Shown here one piece after another: positions 8,404-16,918 of a stretch of DNA of 64,000 bases. Position 1 is the stretch's first letter. Every line of letters starts with the position of its first letter. The DNA is from Streptomyces sp. CB02959 (lineage in GTDB: Bacteria > Actinomycetota > Actinomycetes > Streptomycetales > Streptomycetaceae), in NCBI RefSeq assembly GCF_002803155.1, contig NZ_NNBP01000029.1:5891-69890 (forward strand), in the 5' to 3' direction. Made by a program: the position numbers and the translations under genes. Below the pieces are notes generated by a model that did no database searches, was not told the DNA's origin, and was given only the letters and a program-made list of their open reading frames with translations.

Positions 8404-9555
8404 TCAGCCGGAGACGGCCGCGTCCCAGCTCTGCGAGATGACGAACTTGGCGCTGCTCTGCTGGGACTCGGTCGGGAACTTCGGCGTGCCGGTGACCTTC
8501 GGCAGCTTCGCCGCCGCGGCCGCGTCGAGCGTGCCGGCCTTGTTCATGGCGGTCATCAGGGCCGGGCGGGCGTATCCCTTGAGCCTGAGGTTCTGGCCCT
8601 CGGCGCTGTAGAGGTACTCCTGCCACAGGCGTGCGGCCGCGGGGTGCGGCGCGGTCTTGTTGACGGCCTGCGAGTAGTACTGGGAGAACTGCCCGTCCGA
8701 GGGGACCGTGACCGTCCAGTCGACGCCCTTGGACTTGAGCTCGTCGGTGTACCCGGCGTTGAGGTAGTCCCAGTCGATGCTGATCGGCGTCCGGCCCTTC
8801 TTGATGGTGTCCGGGGTGGACTGTACGGGCGTGTAGTTGCCGTTCTTCTTCAGCTTGGCGAAGAAGTCGATGCCGGGCTGGATGTCGTCGAAGGAGCCGC
8901 CGTCGGCGAGGGCGGCCGCGTACACGGCACCGAAGGCCGAACCTGATTTGCCCGGATTGCCGTTGAGCGCTATCTGCCCCTTGTACTGCGGTTTGAGCAG
9001 ATCCTTGAAACTGGTCGGGCAGGTCTGCACACGCTTGGTGTCGCAGCCGAAGGAGATGTAGCCGCCGTAGTCGTTCGACCAACGGCCGATCGAGTCCTTC
9101 TGGTCATCGGGGATGTCGTTGAAACCGGCGGCCATGTACGGCGCGAGCAGCCCCTGCTGGGCGGCGCTCTGGGCGAAGGAGCTGCCGAGGTCGAGGACGT
9201 CGGGCGCGTTGTCCTCGCCCTTGCGCGAGGTGACCGCGCTGATCTCGTCCTGGCTGGTGCCGCTCGGGTCCTCGACCGCGACCTTGACGCCGTACTTCTT
9301 CTCGAAGCCGTCGATCAGGGCGCCGTAGTTGGCCCAGTCGCGGGGCAGCGCGAACGCGTTCAGCGTGCCCTCCTTCTTCGCCTCCTTGGCCAGGGCGTCG
9401 ATGCCGCCGAAGGCGTCGGCCGTGGTTGCGGCGGCCGCGCTCTTTCCGCCGGCGTCCGACGTGTCGGAGGCCGCGCCGCAGCCGCTGAGGGCGAGTGCGG
9501 CGGCGGTGGTGAGGACGCCGGTGAGGACGGCGGTTCTCGGAAGGGGGACGGTCAC
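8404..9555 (-). CDS. Extracellular solute-binding lipoprotein of an ABC importer
   Basis: A 383-residue periplasmic-binding-fold protein anchored outside the membrane as a lipoprotein. The signal peptide ends in the lipobox 'LALSGC', with Cys as lipid-modified residue. The start is a GTG at 9555, preceded on the minus strand by GGAG. The body (EGTLNAFALPRDWANYG, DGFEKKYGVKV, APDVLDLGSSFA, TPISIDWDYLNAGY) matches the family that binds iron, polyamines or organophosphonates such as 2-aminoethylphosphonate. No permease or ATPase gene is adjacent, so it is an orphan or pairs with a distant transporter. Ligand unknown; the phosphonate locus at 33-38 kb makes a phosphonate ligand worth testing but does not prove it. 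Confidence 0.8.
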   Translation of the reverse strand: MTVPLPRTAVLTGVLTTAAALALSGCGAASDTSDAGGKSAAAATTADAFGGIDALAKEAKKEGTLNAFALPRDWANYGALIDGFEKKYGVKVAVEDPSGTSQDEISAVTSRKGEDNAPDVLDLGSSFAQSAAQQGLLAPYMAAGFNDIPDDQKDSIGRWSNDYGGYISFGCDTKRVQTCPTSFKDLLKPQYKGQIALNGNPGKSGSAFGAVYAAALADGGSFDDIQPGIDFFAKLKKNGNYTPVQSTPDTIKKGRTPISIDWDYLNAGYTDELKSKGVDWTVTVPSDGQFSQYYSQAVNKTAPHPAAARLWQEYLYSAEGQNLRLKGYARPALMTAMNKAGTLDAAAAAKLPKVTGTPKFPTESQQSSAKFVISQSWDAAVSG

Positions 9556-10020
9556 TGTTTCTCCAGGGATACGCACAGAGTGCTGAGGGGTTTCCTGTGG
9601 GGCCACACAGGTCAAGCGCGTGGGGGGTGAGCTCCTGTCCGACGTCGTAGCGGGACAGGCCGGCGCCTTAGTAGGCCCAACTATGCTGTCCGTCAGGTAA
9701 AAATTGGGGAAACAGACGACTCTGTTTCCCTCGCTATCGCAGCTCACAGTAGTCATCACGGCACGCGTCCGGGCTCACTTCGTGCACAACGACGCGTGCG
9801 TGGGAAGCATCGCGGAGCGGTGCGGGCAGGGCTTCCCATCGGCCAGGAAGCCATCGCCGGGACTCGGGTGCAGGGCGTGAAGGGCAGCCTCAGGCAGGAC
9901 CGGCGCCGTGTGAAAGCGGCCGGCCGACGGGCCTACGACGCGAGGGTGGCGTTCGTCGGGCGGCAGGCCGGAGCCGTCCGGACCGGGGGCCGCTCCCGGT
10001 CGCCGGACCGCCGGGCGGGG
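9556..10020. other. Upstream region of the solute-binding gene, with inverted repeats
   Basis: About 465 bp with no gene. It holds a 6-bp inverted repeat CCTGTG/CACAGG (9594-9611) close to the start, a perfect 10-bp one at 9707-9730, and a wider pair GCACGCGTC/GACGCGTGC with a 21-base spacer near 9763-9801. The middle is relatively AT-rich, so the promoter of the minus-strand lipoprotein gene most likely lies between 9600 and 9750. Confidence 0.45.
9707..9730. promoter_or_regulatory. Perfect inverted repeat, probable operator
   Basis: GGGAAACAGA and its exact inverse are separated by four bases, about 150 bp upstream of the solute-binding lipoprotein start. The size and symmetry suit a dimeric repressor. 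A weak hairpin role cannot be excluded. Confidence 0.45.
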
Positions 10021-10467
10021 TCAGGTACTGACCGGGCGGCGGGGGAGCGGGGAGGAGTACACCACGCTCGTGGTCACCTCGCCGAGGGCGCCGATCCGGC
10101 CCGACACCTCTTCCAAGTGCTTCATCGACCGCGCGGCGACCTTGAGGAACAGCGAGTTCTCGCCCGTGACGTGGTGGGCCTCCAAGATCTCCGGCGTCGC
10201 CGCCAGCAGGTCCCGGAACGGCTGGCCGGTCGCCCCGGGCTGCCGCAGCCGGACGAACGCCAGCACCGGCAGCCCGACCCGCTCCGGATCGATCACCGCC
10301 GCGTACCCGGAGATCACCCCGGACTCCTCCAGGCGCCGCACCCGCGCGGCGACCGTGCTCGGCGACATGTTCACCGACCGCGCCAGCTCGGCGTGGCCCG
10401 CGCGCCCGTCGTGCTGGAGGACGTCGAGGATGCGCCGGTCGGCGTCATCAGGGGTGTATCCGGTCAT
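10021..10467 (-). CDS. Lrp/AsnC-family transcriptional regulator
   Basis: A 148-residue regulator with an N-terminal helix-turn-helix (DDADRRILDVLQHDGR, then MSPSTVAARVRRLEESGVI) and a C-terminal RAM/AsnC ligand-binding domain (LPVLAFVRL, EAHHVTGENSLFLKV). Proteins of this family usually sense an amino acid and form octamers on DNA. The length is standard. It is transcribed in the same direction as its neighbours but separated from the upstream DUF885 gene by a strong terminator, so it has its own promoter. The effector and targets cannot be told from the sequence. Confidence 0.9.
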   Translation of the reverse strand: MTGYTPDDADRRILDVLQHDGRAGHAELARSVNMSPSTVAARVRRLEESGVISGYAAVIDPERVGLPVLAFVRLRQPGATGQPFRDLLAATPEILEAHHVTGENSLFLKVAARSMKHLEEVSGRIGALGEVTTSVVYSSPLPRRPVST

Positions 10468-10570
10468 CCCCGCTGTCTAGCAGGGGAATCACCGGCAGAG
10501 CAAGGGCCCGGGGGGACCGGTTGTGAGGACCGCCGCGGCCGGCCGCCAGGCGATCGCCGGTGCCCGGCCC

Positions 10571-10614
10571 GTCCGGGACCCGCCGCCGGAACGGGCCGGC
10601 GGCGGGTCCCGGAC
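10571..10614. terminator. Strong hairpin terminator after the DUF885 gene
   Basis: A perfect 19-bp stem (GTCCGGGACCCGCCGCCGG with its inverse) and 6-base loop begins 8 bp beyond the stop of the minus-strand DUF885 gene. It also insulates the lrp-like gene downstream. Confidence 0.85.
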
Positions 10615-10621
10615 AACCCGG

Positions 10622-12316
10622 TCAGAGCGCCGAGAGCTCGGTCAGCAGATCGTCCAGGCCCAGCGAGCCCTGGGACAGCGCCGCCATGTGCCACGCCTTC
10701 AGGTCGAAGTCCGCGCCGTGCCGGGCTTGGGCGGCCTCCCGGCCCTGCAGCCAGACGCGCTCGCCGAGCTTGTAGCCGATCGCCTGGCCGGGGATGCCCT
10801 GGTAGCGGATGATCTCGCTCTCGACGAAGTCGGCCGGGCGGCTGCTGTGCTGCGCGAAGAACGCGTGCGCCAGCTGCGGCGTCCAGCGCTCGCCCGGGTG
10901 GAACGGGGAGTCGGCCGGGATCTCCAGCTCCAGGTGCATGCCGATGTCGATGATCACGCGGACCGCGCGCATCATCTGCGCGTCGAGGTAGCCCAGCCGC
11001 CGTTCCGCGTTGGACAGGAAGCCCAGCTCGTCCATCAGGCGCTCGGCGTACAGCGCCCAGCCCTCGGCATTGGCGCTGACCATGCCGACGGTCGTCTGGT
11101 AGCGCGAGAGCCGGTCGGCGACGTGCACCCACTGCGCCAGCTGGAGGTGGTGACCGGGCACCCCCTCGTGGTACCAGGTGGAGACCAGGTCGTACGCCGG
11201 GAAGCGGGTCTGGCCCATGGTCGGCAGCCAGGTGCGGCCGGGCCGGGAGAAGTCCAGCGACGGCTGGGTGTAGTACGGCGCCGCGGCGCTGCCCGGCGGG
11301 GCGATCTTGGACTCCACGCGGCGGACCCGCTCGGCGAGGTCGAAGTGGGTGCCGTCCAGCGTGTCGATGGCCTCGTCCATCAGCGACTGGAGCCACTCCC
11401 GGGTCTCCTCGACGCCCTCGATCGCCTCACCGTGCTCGTCGCACCAGGCCAGCGCCTCCCAGGGCGTCTTGGCGCCGGGCAGCACCTTCTCGGCCTCGGC
11501 CTCCATCTCAGCCAGCAGACGGTGGAACTCGGACCAGCCGTAGGCGTACGCCTCTTCGGGGTCGAGGTCGGAGCCGTTGTAGTAGCGGATGAACCGGGCG
11601 TACCGCTCGCGGCCCACCACGTCCGACGCGCCTTCGACCGCCGGCGCGTAGACGTCCCGGAACCAGTCGCGCAGCTCCACCAGGGCGCCGGTGGCGGCCG
11701 CGGCGGCCTCGTCCAGCTCGGTGCGCAGCGCCTCCGGGCCGGGGGCGGTGAACTCGGCGAACCAGCTGCGGTCGGTGCCGATCCACTCGCCCAGCTGGCC
11801 GATGACGGTGGTGACCTGGAGCGGCCCGCCCGGCAACTGCTTGTCCAGACCGGCCTGGAGGGCGGCACGGTACCCCGCCAGCGTGGCCGGGACCGCGCGC
11901 AGGCGCTGCGCGATCGCCGCCCAGTCGTCCTCGGTGTCCGCCGGGGTGAGGGTGAAGGCTTCCCGTACCGCGTGCAGCGGCGAACCGAGGTTGCTGACCG
12001 CGCGCAGCCCCTCGCCGGCGTCGTGCACCGCGAGCTCCGCGGTGAGCCGTTCGCGCAGCAGCCGTGCGCAGACCTGCTCGGCGGTGCTGTCCGCGCCCGG
12101 TCGGGCCTCGGCCTCGGCGAGCTTGTCCAGGGTGGTGCGGGCGAGCTGTGCCACCGCTTCCTGGCCTGTGGGGGAGAGGTCGGGGAGCTTGCCGGAACTC
12201 TCGGCGACGCCGAGGAAGGTGCCGATGATCGGGTCCAGTTCGACGAGGGCGTCGACGTAGGCGTCGGCGACCTGGCGGGGCAGCGGACCGCCCGCGGGAG
12301 TAGTGGTGTTGGACAT
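10622..12316 (-). CDS. DUF885 family protein, probable metallopeptidase
   Basis: A 564-residue soluble protein of the DUF885 family. The C-terminal half carries 'TWYHEGVPGHHLQLAQW', an HEGxPGHH motif that looks like a zinc-peptidase centre, and 'RYQGIPGQAIGYKLGE', a conserved family segment. The N-terminus (ADAYVDALVELDPIIGTFLG) is typical of the family. The ATG at 12316 follows GAGG at a good distance; an ATG three codons upstream is also possible. There is no signal peptide, so it is probably cytoplasmic. A 35-bp palindrome lies upstream at 12458-12492. The substrate is not known; peptidase activity is inferred from the motif. Confidence 0.85.
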   Translation of the reverse strand: MSNTTTPAGGPLPRQVADAYVDALVELDPIIGTFLGVAESSGKLPDLSPTGQEAVAQLARTTLDKLAEAEARPGADSTAEQVCARLLRERLTAELAVHDAGEGLRAVSNLGSPLHAVREAFTLTPADTEDDWAAIAQRLRAVPATLAGYRAALQAGLDKQLPGGPLQVTTVIGQLGEWIGTDRSWFAEFTAPGPEALRTELDEAAAAATGALVELRDWFRDVYAPAVEGASDVVGRERYARFIRYYNGSDLDPEEAYAYGWSEFHRLLAEMEAEAEKVLPGAKTPWEALAWCDEHGEAIEGVEETREWLQSLMDEAIDTLDGTHFDLAERVRRVESKIAPPGSAAAPYYTQPSLDFSRPGRTWLPTMGQTRFPAYDLVSTWYHEGVPGHHLQLAQWVHVADRLSRYQTTVGMVSANAEGWALYAERLMDELGFLSNAERRLGYLDAQMMRAVRVIIDIGMHLELEIPADSPFHPGERWTPQLAHAFFAQHSSRPADFVESEIIRYQGIPGQAIGYKLGERVWLQGREAAQARHGADFDLKAWHMAALSQGSLGLDDLLTELSAL

Positions 12317-12457
12317 ACGGGCCATCCTCGTACGGATGGGCCGCCGCGTCACCATCATTCCGGCGAACGATCCTGTCGCGTCCGGTGCCCGGGCGCTCCG
12401 CTGCCGGCGACGGGGCCTCAGCGACGAGGGCCTGGAGGGCCCGGAAGGAAGCGTCCG

Positions 12458-12492
12458 GTTCGGCGAATGGTCACAGTGACCGTTCGCCGAAC
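12458..12492. promoter_or_regulatory. Near-perfect 35-bp palindrome, operator or terminator
   Basis: Two 17-bp arms centred on base 12475 match except for one position that would be a G-U pair in RNA; the core reads GGTCACAGTGACC. It lies 70 bp after the methyltransferase stop and 142 bp before the DUF885 start, both on the minus strand. The missing loop argues for a protein-binding site as much as for a terminator. Confidence 0.55.
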
Positions 12493-12562
12493 GCACCCGT
12501 ATCCCAACTTCGGTCGTAGCCCGGCCCATTGTGGTCGTTCGTGGTGACCACCGGGAGACGCG

Positions 12563-13411
12563 CTACCGGCGGACCGCCGAGATCAGTCCGCCGGGCCGCT
12601 CCTCGCGCTGCGGCGGGGTGCCGATCGGGCGGCCGTAGGCGGCAGCGCGCTCGCGCAGGGTGTGGCTGTCGGCCTCCCAGCCGTGCCCGGCCAGCCAGCC
12701 CACCGGGTCGTCGGGCATCTCCGAGACCCACATGGACGCCGCCGATCCCGGCACGGCGTCCGCGCCGAAGCGCTCGATCACGCCGCGCGAGCCCAACGTC
12801 AGCCCCATCCGACTGCCTGCCGCCGACTGTGCGCTGATCCGGGCCAGCAGCAGCTCCACCGCGTCCTCGGGCAGATAGATCAGCAGTCCTTCGGCGATCC
12901 ACACGGTCGGCGCCGCCGGGTCGTGCCCCGCGGCGGCCAGCGCGCCCGGCCAGTCCGCACGCAGATCCTCCGCGACGGTGATCCGCTCGCAGCGTGCGAC
13001 GGCCCGCTCCTGGCGCAGCACCGATGCCTTGAAGTCCAGCGGCGCGGCGGTGTCGACCTCGAACAGCCGGGTGCCCTCGGGCCAGACCATCCGGAAGGCC
13101 CGGCTGTCCATGCCGGCGCCGAGCAGCACGACCTGCCGGACCCCGGCCGCGGCGGCCTGCCGCAACAGGTCGTCGAGGAACTTCGTCCTGATGACGATGG
13201 AGAACGACACGGCCAGCCGGCGGCGTCGCGCGGCCTCGTCATCGGGCGGCGGCGAGGAGGGCCACAGGCCGCCGGCGGTGGCGAAGGCCCGTGCCAGCGG
13301 GTCGCGGAACAGCGCGTTCTCCCGCTCGGTCTCCAGCGCCCGCACCCGGGCCACCCCCACCGCCGTGGCCCATACTCCCGACGGCCGCACCCGCTCCTGC
13401 TCATCAGTCAC
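12563..13411 (-). CDS. SAM-dependent O-methyltransferase, LCMT/TIGR00027-like
   Basis: A 282-residue class I methyltransferase. The SAM site is 'QVVLLGAGMDSRAFRM', with the acidic 'RLFEVDTAAPLDFK' next and 'WIAEGLLIYLPEDAVE' further on. This order is typical of the leucine carboxyl methyltransferase-related family that is abundant in actinomycetes. The natural substrate is unknown in most members. The gene stands alone, with a 20-bp inverted repeat pair upstream (13423-13535) and a long palindrome downstream. Confidence 0.88.
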   Translation of the reverse strand: MTDEQERVRPSGVWATAVGVARVRALETERENALFRDPLARAFATAGGLWPSSPPPDDEAARRRRLAVSFSIVIRTKFLDDLLRQAAAAGVRQVVLLGAGMDSRAFRMVWPEGTRLFEVDTAAPLDFKASVLRQERAVARCERITVAEDLRADWPGALAAAGHDPAAPTVWIAEGLLIYLPEDAVELLLARISAQSAAGSRMGLTLGSRGVIERFGADAVPGSAASMWVSEMPDDPVGWLAGHGWEADSHTLRERAAAYGRPIGTPPQREERPGGLISAVRR

Positions 13412-13422
13412 CGCGCCAGCCT

Positions 13423-13535
13423 AGATGATCGATTCCAAGGGGGGCCCGGCGAGTGGAGCCCGGCTCATGCGCGGCCAGCCGGTCATGCGCGCACCGACCG
13501 CCTACGACCACTGAACCCCTTGGAACCGATCATCT
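13423..13535. repeat. 113-bp segment bounded by 20-bp inverted repeats
   Basis: AGATGATCGATTCCAAGGGG at 13423-13442 recurs inverted at 13516-13535 with one mismatch. The 73 bp between contain two copies of GTCATGCGCG/CTCATGCGCG-type sequence. It lies in the gap between two minus-strand genes, just upstream of the methyltransferase start. It could be a MITE-like non-autonomous element or a pair of regulator sites. No target duplication is evident. Confidence 0.55.
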
Positions 13536-13615
13536 GGATCCGCCGCACCATCGATGACGTCGGCTCAACCAGCGGTTCACCGGCTCGTCACCGGTCCCGG
13601 ATCGGAGACAGGTGC

Positions 13616-15007
13616 TCAGCCGTGCCGGGAGCCGTCCCGCAGGCGGAGCGCCGTCCGGTCCTCCCGGTGGGGCGGGGGGCCCGCCGGGCGCGCTGTGATC
13701 ACCAGCGTGCCCTCCTCGATCTGGTAGTCGAGCGGCAGCTCCAGGCCGCGCATCGCCGCCACCATGCCGGTGTTGGACGCCTGGGTGATGGCGTAGACGC
13801 TCTCGCAGCCGGTCTCGGCGGCCATCGCGACCAGTCGCCGCAGCAGCTCCGCGCCGATGCCGCGCTGCTGCCAGGCGTCCTCGACCAGCAGTGCCACTTC
13901 GGTCTCGTCGCCGTCCCACAGCAGGTGGCCCAGGGCCACCAGCCGCCCGGAGGCGGTCTCCACGGCCAACGTGCGGCCGAACCGCGGGCTGAGCAGGTGC
14001 CCGAGGTAGCGGTCGGCGTCCCCGACCGGGCCGTGGTAGCGCTGCGCCAACGTCCGGTCCGAGCACCGCTCGTGCATCGCGCGGGCGGCGGCCAGATCGC
14101 CGGTGCCGGCGCGGCGGACCGTGATCTCGTTGCCCTCGGGCAGCGTGAGCACGTCACGGCGCGGTGGTACGCGCTGGCCGAGCCGGGTGTCCAGCTCGAC
14201 CAGTGCGCGTACCCGGGCGAACTCGGTGGGGGTGAACGGCACCTGTGGCCTTTCGATGGTGAGCGAGCCCCCGGAAGGGTCGCGGAACTTCATGGTGTGC
14301 TCCTCCAACACGCCCTCGGCGGGCACCTCTTCGGCCAGCGGCTGGCCGGTCAGTGACCGTGCGGGCACCGAGTGGATGGTGCAGCGCCCCAGCAACTGCC
14401 GGAGTGCCAGGGGGAGTTCTGCGGAGTCCAGAGCGGTGCGGGTGGCCAGGCCGAGCATCCGGGTCGGCGCGTCGACCAGGTCGTGCGCGTCGGCCCGCTC
14501 CAGCCAGCTGTGCGTGCCGCCCGCACCGGCGACCGTCCGGGTGAGCTCCGCGGGGCCCAGTCCGGCCGGCGCCCGCAGCAGGAACTCGTCGACCGTCCCC
14601 TTGGACAGCGGGTGGGTCTGGAGGCTGAGGATGTCCACGCCCAGGGCGGCCAGTGCCGTGCACAGGGCGGCGAGGCTGCCCGGCTCGTCCTGGACGGTGG
14701 TCCGCATCCGCCACAGCACCGTCTCCCGGGCGCCGGCCGCGGGGGCCGGTGGTGCGGCGCCGGCTGCCGCGGTGTCCGTCGGTGGCGGGGCGTGTTCATG
14801 GCGGCGTGCCCACCAGACGTGGAAGCCCGCCGTGGCGAGCAGGGCGACCGCGCCGGCGCACAGCAGCACCGGCCCGGACGGGCCATGGGCGATCGTGTTG
14901 GCGACGGCGTCGGCCACCGCCACGGCGGTGAACAGGGCGGCGAGCTCGACGACGTCCCGGCGCCAGTGGTGGCGCCGGGCGGAACGGGCGGACGTGGCGT
15001 CAGTCAT
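13616..15007 (-). CDS. Membrane-anchored ACT-GNAT acetyltransferase-like protein
   Basis: A 463-residue protein. Residues about 20-67 hold two hydrophobic segments (ELAALFTAVAVADAVA and LLCAGAVALLATAGFHVWW) that look like a membrane hairpin. An ACT-like amino-acid-binding domain follows (MRTTVQDEPGSLAALCTALA, residues about 105-170), and the C-terminal third is a GNAT acetyltransferase (EITVRRAGTGDLAAA, LVEDAWQQRGIGAELLRRLV). The combination suggests acetylation controlled by a small ligand, perhaps an amino acid, near the membrane. The start is the ATG at 15007 after AAGG. The substrate is not predictable. Confidence 0.8.
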   Translation of the reverse strand: MTDATSARSARRHHWRRDVVELAALFTAVAVADAVANTIAHGPSGPVLLCAGAVALLATAGFHVWWARRHEHAPPPTDTAAAGAAPPAPAAGARETVLWRMRTTVQDEPGSLAALCTALAALGVDILSLQTHPLSKGTVDEFLLRAPAGLGPAELTRTVAGAGGTHSWLERADAHDLVDAPTRMLGLATRTALDSAELPLALRQLLGRCTIHSVPARSLTGQPLAEEVPAEGVLEEHTMKFRDPSGGSLTIERPQVPFTPTEFARVRALVELDTRLGQRVPPRRDVLTLPEGNEITVRRAGTGDLAAARAMHERCSDRTLAQRYHGPVGDADRYLGHLLSPRFGRTLAVETASGRLVALGHLLWDGDETEVALLVEDAWQQRGIGAELLRRLVAMAAETGCESVYAITQASNTGMVAAMRGLELPLDYQIEEGTLVITARPAGPPPHREDRTALRLRDGSRHG

Positions 15008-15090
15008 GCAGACAGCCTTGCCGACGGGTGTTGCCTGGTCGCCAACACCTTGTGTCGGACGGGTAAAAGGCGCAATCGACGCATTGGCCT

Positions 15091-16677
15091 CTACTGCCCT
15101 ACCCGTCCCGGTTGCAGCGTTTTCACGAACAAGACCTCTCCGCCCTCCTGGCGCAGCCGCACCGTGAGCTCCCCGCTTCCCCCGTCGATCTCGACCTCGC
15201 CGAAGTACTGCGGACTCTCCGCCGGGGAGACGTTCGCGCGGTCCGGCGCCTTGATGAACGGCTGCTCGGGCCCGAAGGTTCCGTCCAGTTTCACCGCCGG
15301 GAAACCGCCCGCGCCCAGCGGCCCGGACACGAACTCCCAGAACGGCTCGAAGTCCTTGAACGCCGCCCGCTCGGGCGCGTAGTGCTGCGCCGAGGTGTAG
15401 TGGACGTCCGCGGTCAGCCAGAGGGTGCCGGTGATCCGCCGGTGCTTGATGTGCCGCAGCAGCTCGGCGATCTGCAACTCCCGTCCCAGCGGCGCGCCCG
15501 GATCGCCCTGGGCCACGGCCTCGAAGTTCGCCGGCCCGTCCGTGACCACCAGCCCCAGCGGCATGTCCGAGGCGATCACCTTCCACACCGCCCGCGAGCG
15601 GGACAGCTCCCGCTTGAGCCAGCGCAGCTGCTCGGCGCCCAGGATCCCCTGCGGGTCGTCGGTCTGCCGGTCGGGGGAGTTGGCGTCGCGGTAGCGGCGC
15701 ATGTCCAGCACGAAGACGTCCAGCAGCGGGCCGTGCCGCAGGACGCGGTACACCCGGCCTCCGGCGTCCGGGCGGAGCGTGCGGATCGGGAAGTACTCGC
15801 CGAACGCGCGCAGTGCCCGCGCGGCGAGCACGTCGACGTCCTTGACGCGGTACCGGTCGTCGTCCAGCAGCTGGCCCGGATACCAGTTGTTGTGCACCTC
15901 GTGGTCGTCCCACTGGGTGATGGTCGGCACCTGGGCGTTGAACCGGCGCAGGTTCTCGTCCAGGAGGTTGTAGCGGAACGCGCCCCGGAACTCCGCCAGC
16001 GTCTCGGCGACCTTGGACTTCTCCTCCGTCGTCACGTTCCGCCAGATCCGGCCGTCCGGCAGGGTCACCCGCTCCGGGATCGGGTTGTCGGCGTAGATGT
16101 TGTCGCCGCTGCACACGAAGAAGTCCGGGTTCCGGCGCCGCATGTCCTCGAAGACCCGGTAGCCGCCGTGCTCGGGGTTGATGCCCCAGCCCTGCCCGGC
16201 CAGATCCCCCGACCACAGGAAGCGGATGTCCCTGCGCCGGTCGGGTGCCGTGCGGAACGTGCCGGTCACCGGCTCGCCGGTGCGCTCCGGGTGGTCGGGG
16301 TCGGCCAGCAGCACCCGGTAGTGGACCTGCTCCCCGGCCGGCAGTCCGTGCAGCGCGGTCACCCCGGTGAAGTCCGTACCGGGCCCCAGCAGCGGCCCGT
16401 GCCAGGTCCGGGCGTTGCGGAACGACTCGGTGGCGGCGGTCTGCACCACCATCCGGGCCGGCCGGTCGGACCGCGTCCACACCAGGCCGGACGACGCGGT
16501 CACGTCACCGGCCTGCACTCCCCAGCCGGCGCGCGGCCGTCCGCCGCGCACCAGGGCCGGTGCGGCGGCCGCCGGCGCGGCCCCGACCGCCGCGGGCAGC
16601 GCCAACGCGGCGGAGCCCGCCGCCACGCCCTGAAGGAGCGCCCGCCGTCCGACGCCGCCGCCGGAACCCTGCGCCAT
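15091..16677 (-). CDS. phoD: Secreted alkaline phosphatase, PhoD family
   Basis: A 528-residue phosphodiesterase/phosphatase exported folded by the Tat system; the N-terminus carries a twin-arginine signal (GRRALLQG) and a hydrophobic stretch ending in Ala-rich sequence. The body starts with the PhoD N-terminal domain (GVQAGDVTASSGLVWTRSD) and continues with the metal-binding catalytic motifs 'FLWSGDLAG', 'CSGDNIYAD', 'TQWDDHEVHNNW' and 'LWLTADVHYT'. Activity requires calcium and iron in known members. The ATG at 16677 follows GGAGG. Its divergent promoter region contains a hexanucleotide repeat. PhoP control is likely from the family, but I saw no clear PHO box. Confidence 0.92.
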   Translation of the reverse strand: MAQGSGGGVGRRALLQGVAAGSAALALPAAVGAAPAAAAPALVRGGRPRAGWGVQAGDVTASSGLVWTRSDRPARMVVQTAATESFRNARTWHGPLLGPGTDFTGVTALHGLPAGEQVHYRVLLADPDHPERTGEPVTGTFRTAPDRRRDIRFLWSGDLAGQGWGINPEHGGYRVFEDMRRRNPDFFVCSGDNIYADNPIPERVTLPDGRIWRNVTTEEKSKVAETLAEFRGAFRYNLLDENLRRFNAQVPTITQWDDHEVHNNWYPGQLLDDDRYRVKDVDVLAARALRAFGEYFPIRTLRPDAGGRVYRVLRHGPLLDVFVLDMRRYRDANSPDRQTDDPQGILGAEQLRWLKRELSRSRAVWKVIASDMPLGLVVTDGPANFEAVAQGDPGAPLGRELQIAELLRHIKHRRITGTLWLTADVHYTSAQHYAPERAAFKDFEPFWEFVSGPLGAGGFPAVKLDGTFGPEQPFIKAPDRANVSPAESPQYFGEVEIDGGSGELTVRLRQEGGEVLFVKTLQPGRVGQ

Positions 16678-16778
16678 CTCGCACCTCCGTGATGCGTCCG
16701 ATCTCGTCACACCCCGTTCGTATCGCCGCCCGATGCCGGGCGGGCGAACTCCCGGTGAACACCCTCCGGATGGCTCGT

Positions 16779-16820
16779 GGACCAGGACCAGGACCAGGAC
16801 CGGGACCGGGACCGGGACCA
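16779..16820 (+). repeat. Seven hexanucleotide repeats in a divergent promoter region
   Basis: Three GGACCA, three GGACCG and one GGACCA unit in tandem, 42 bp, lie between the phoD start and the glyoxalase-like gene. Such short repeats can change length by slippage and could alter promoter spacing. Confidence 0.8.
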
Positions 16821-16918
16821 GGGTCGCAGGACCAAGGACCGATCGCCAGGAACCGGCCCGGACGTCTACGGTCCCGTAACGCGCCGCCGCCCGGCGGCCC
16901 CCACGGAAGGCGACACCC

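Noticed and set aside
10523..12547. Long plus-strand open frame opposite the DUF885 gene
   Set aside because: Antisense shadow of a well-supported gene; composition is typical of GC-rich mirror frames and it crosses the strong terminator.
16779..16820. CRISPR-like array
   Set aside because: Units are only 6 bp with no spacers; a simple tandem repeat. No array or cas gene was seen elsewhere in the window.
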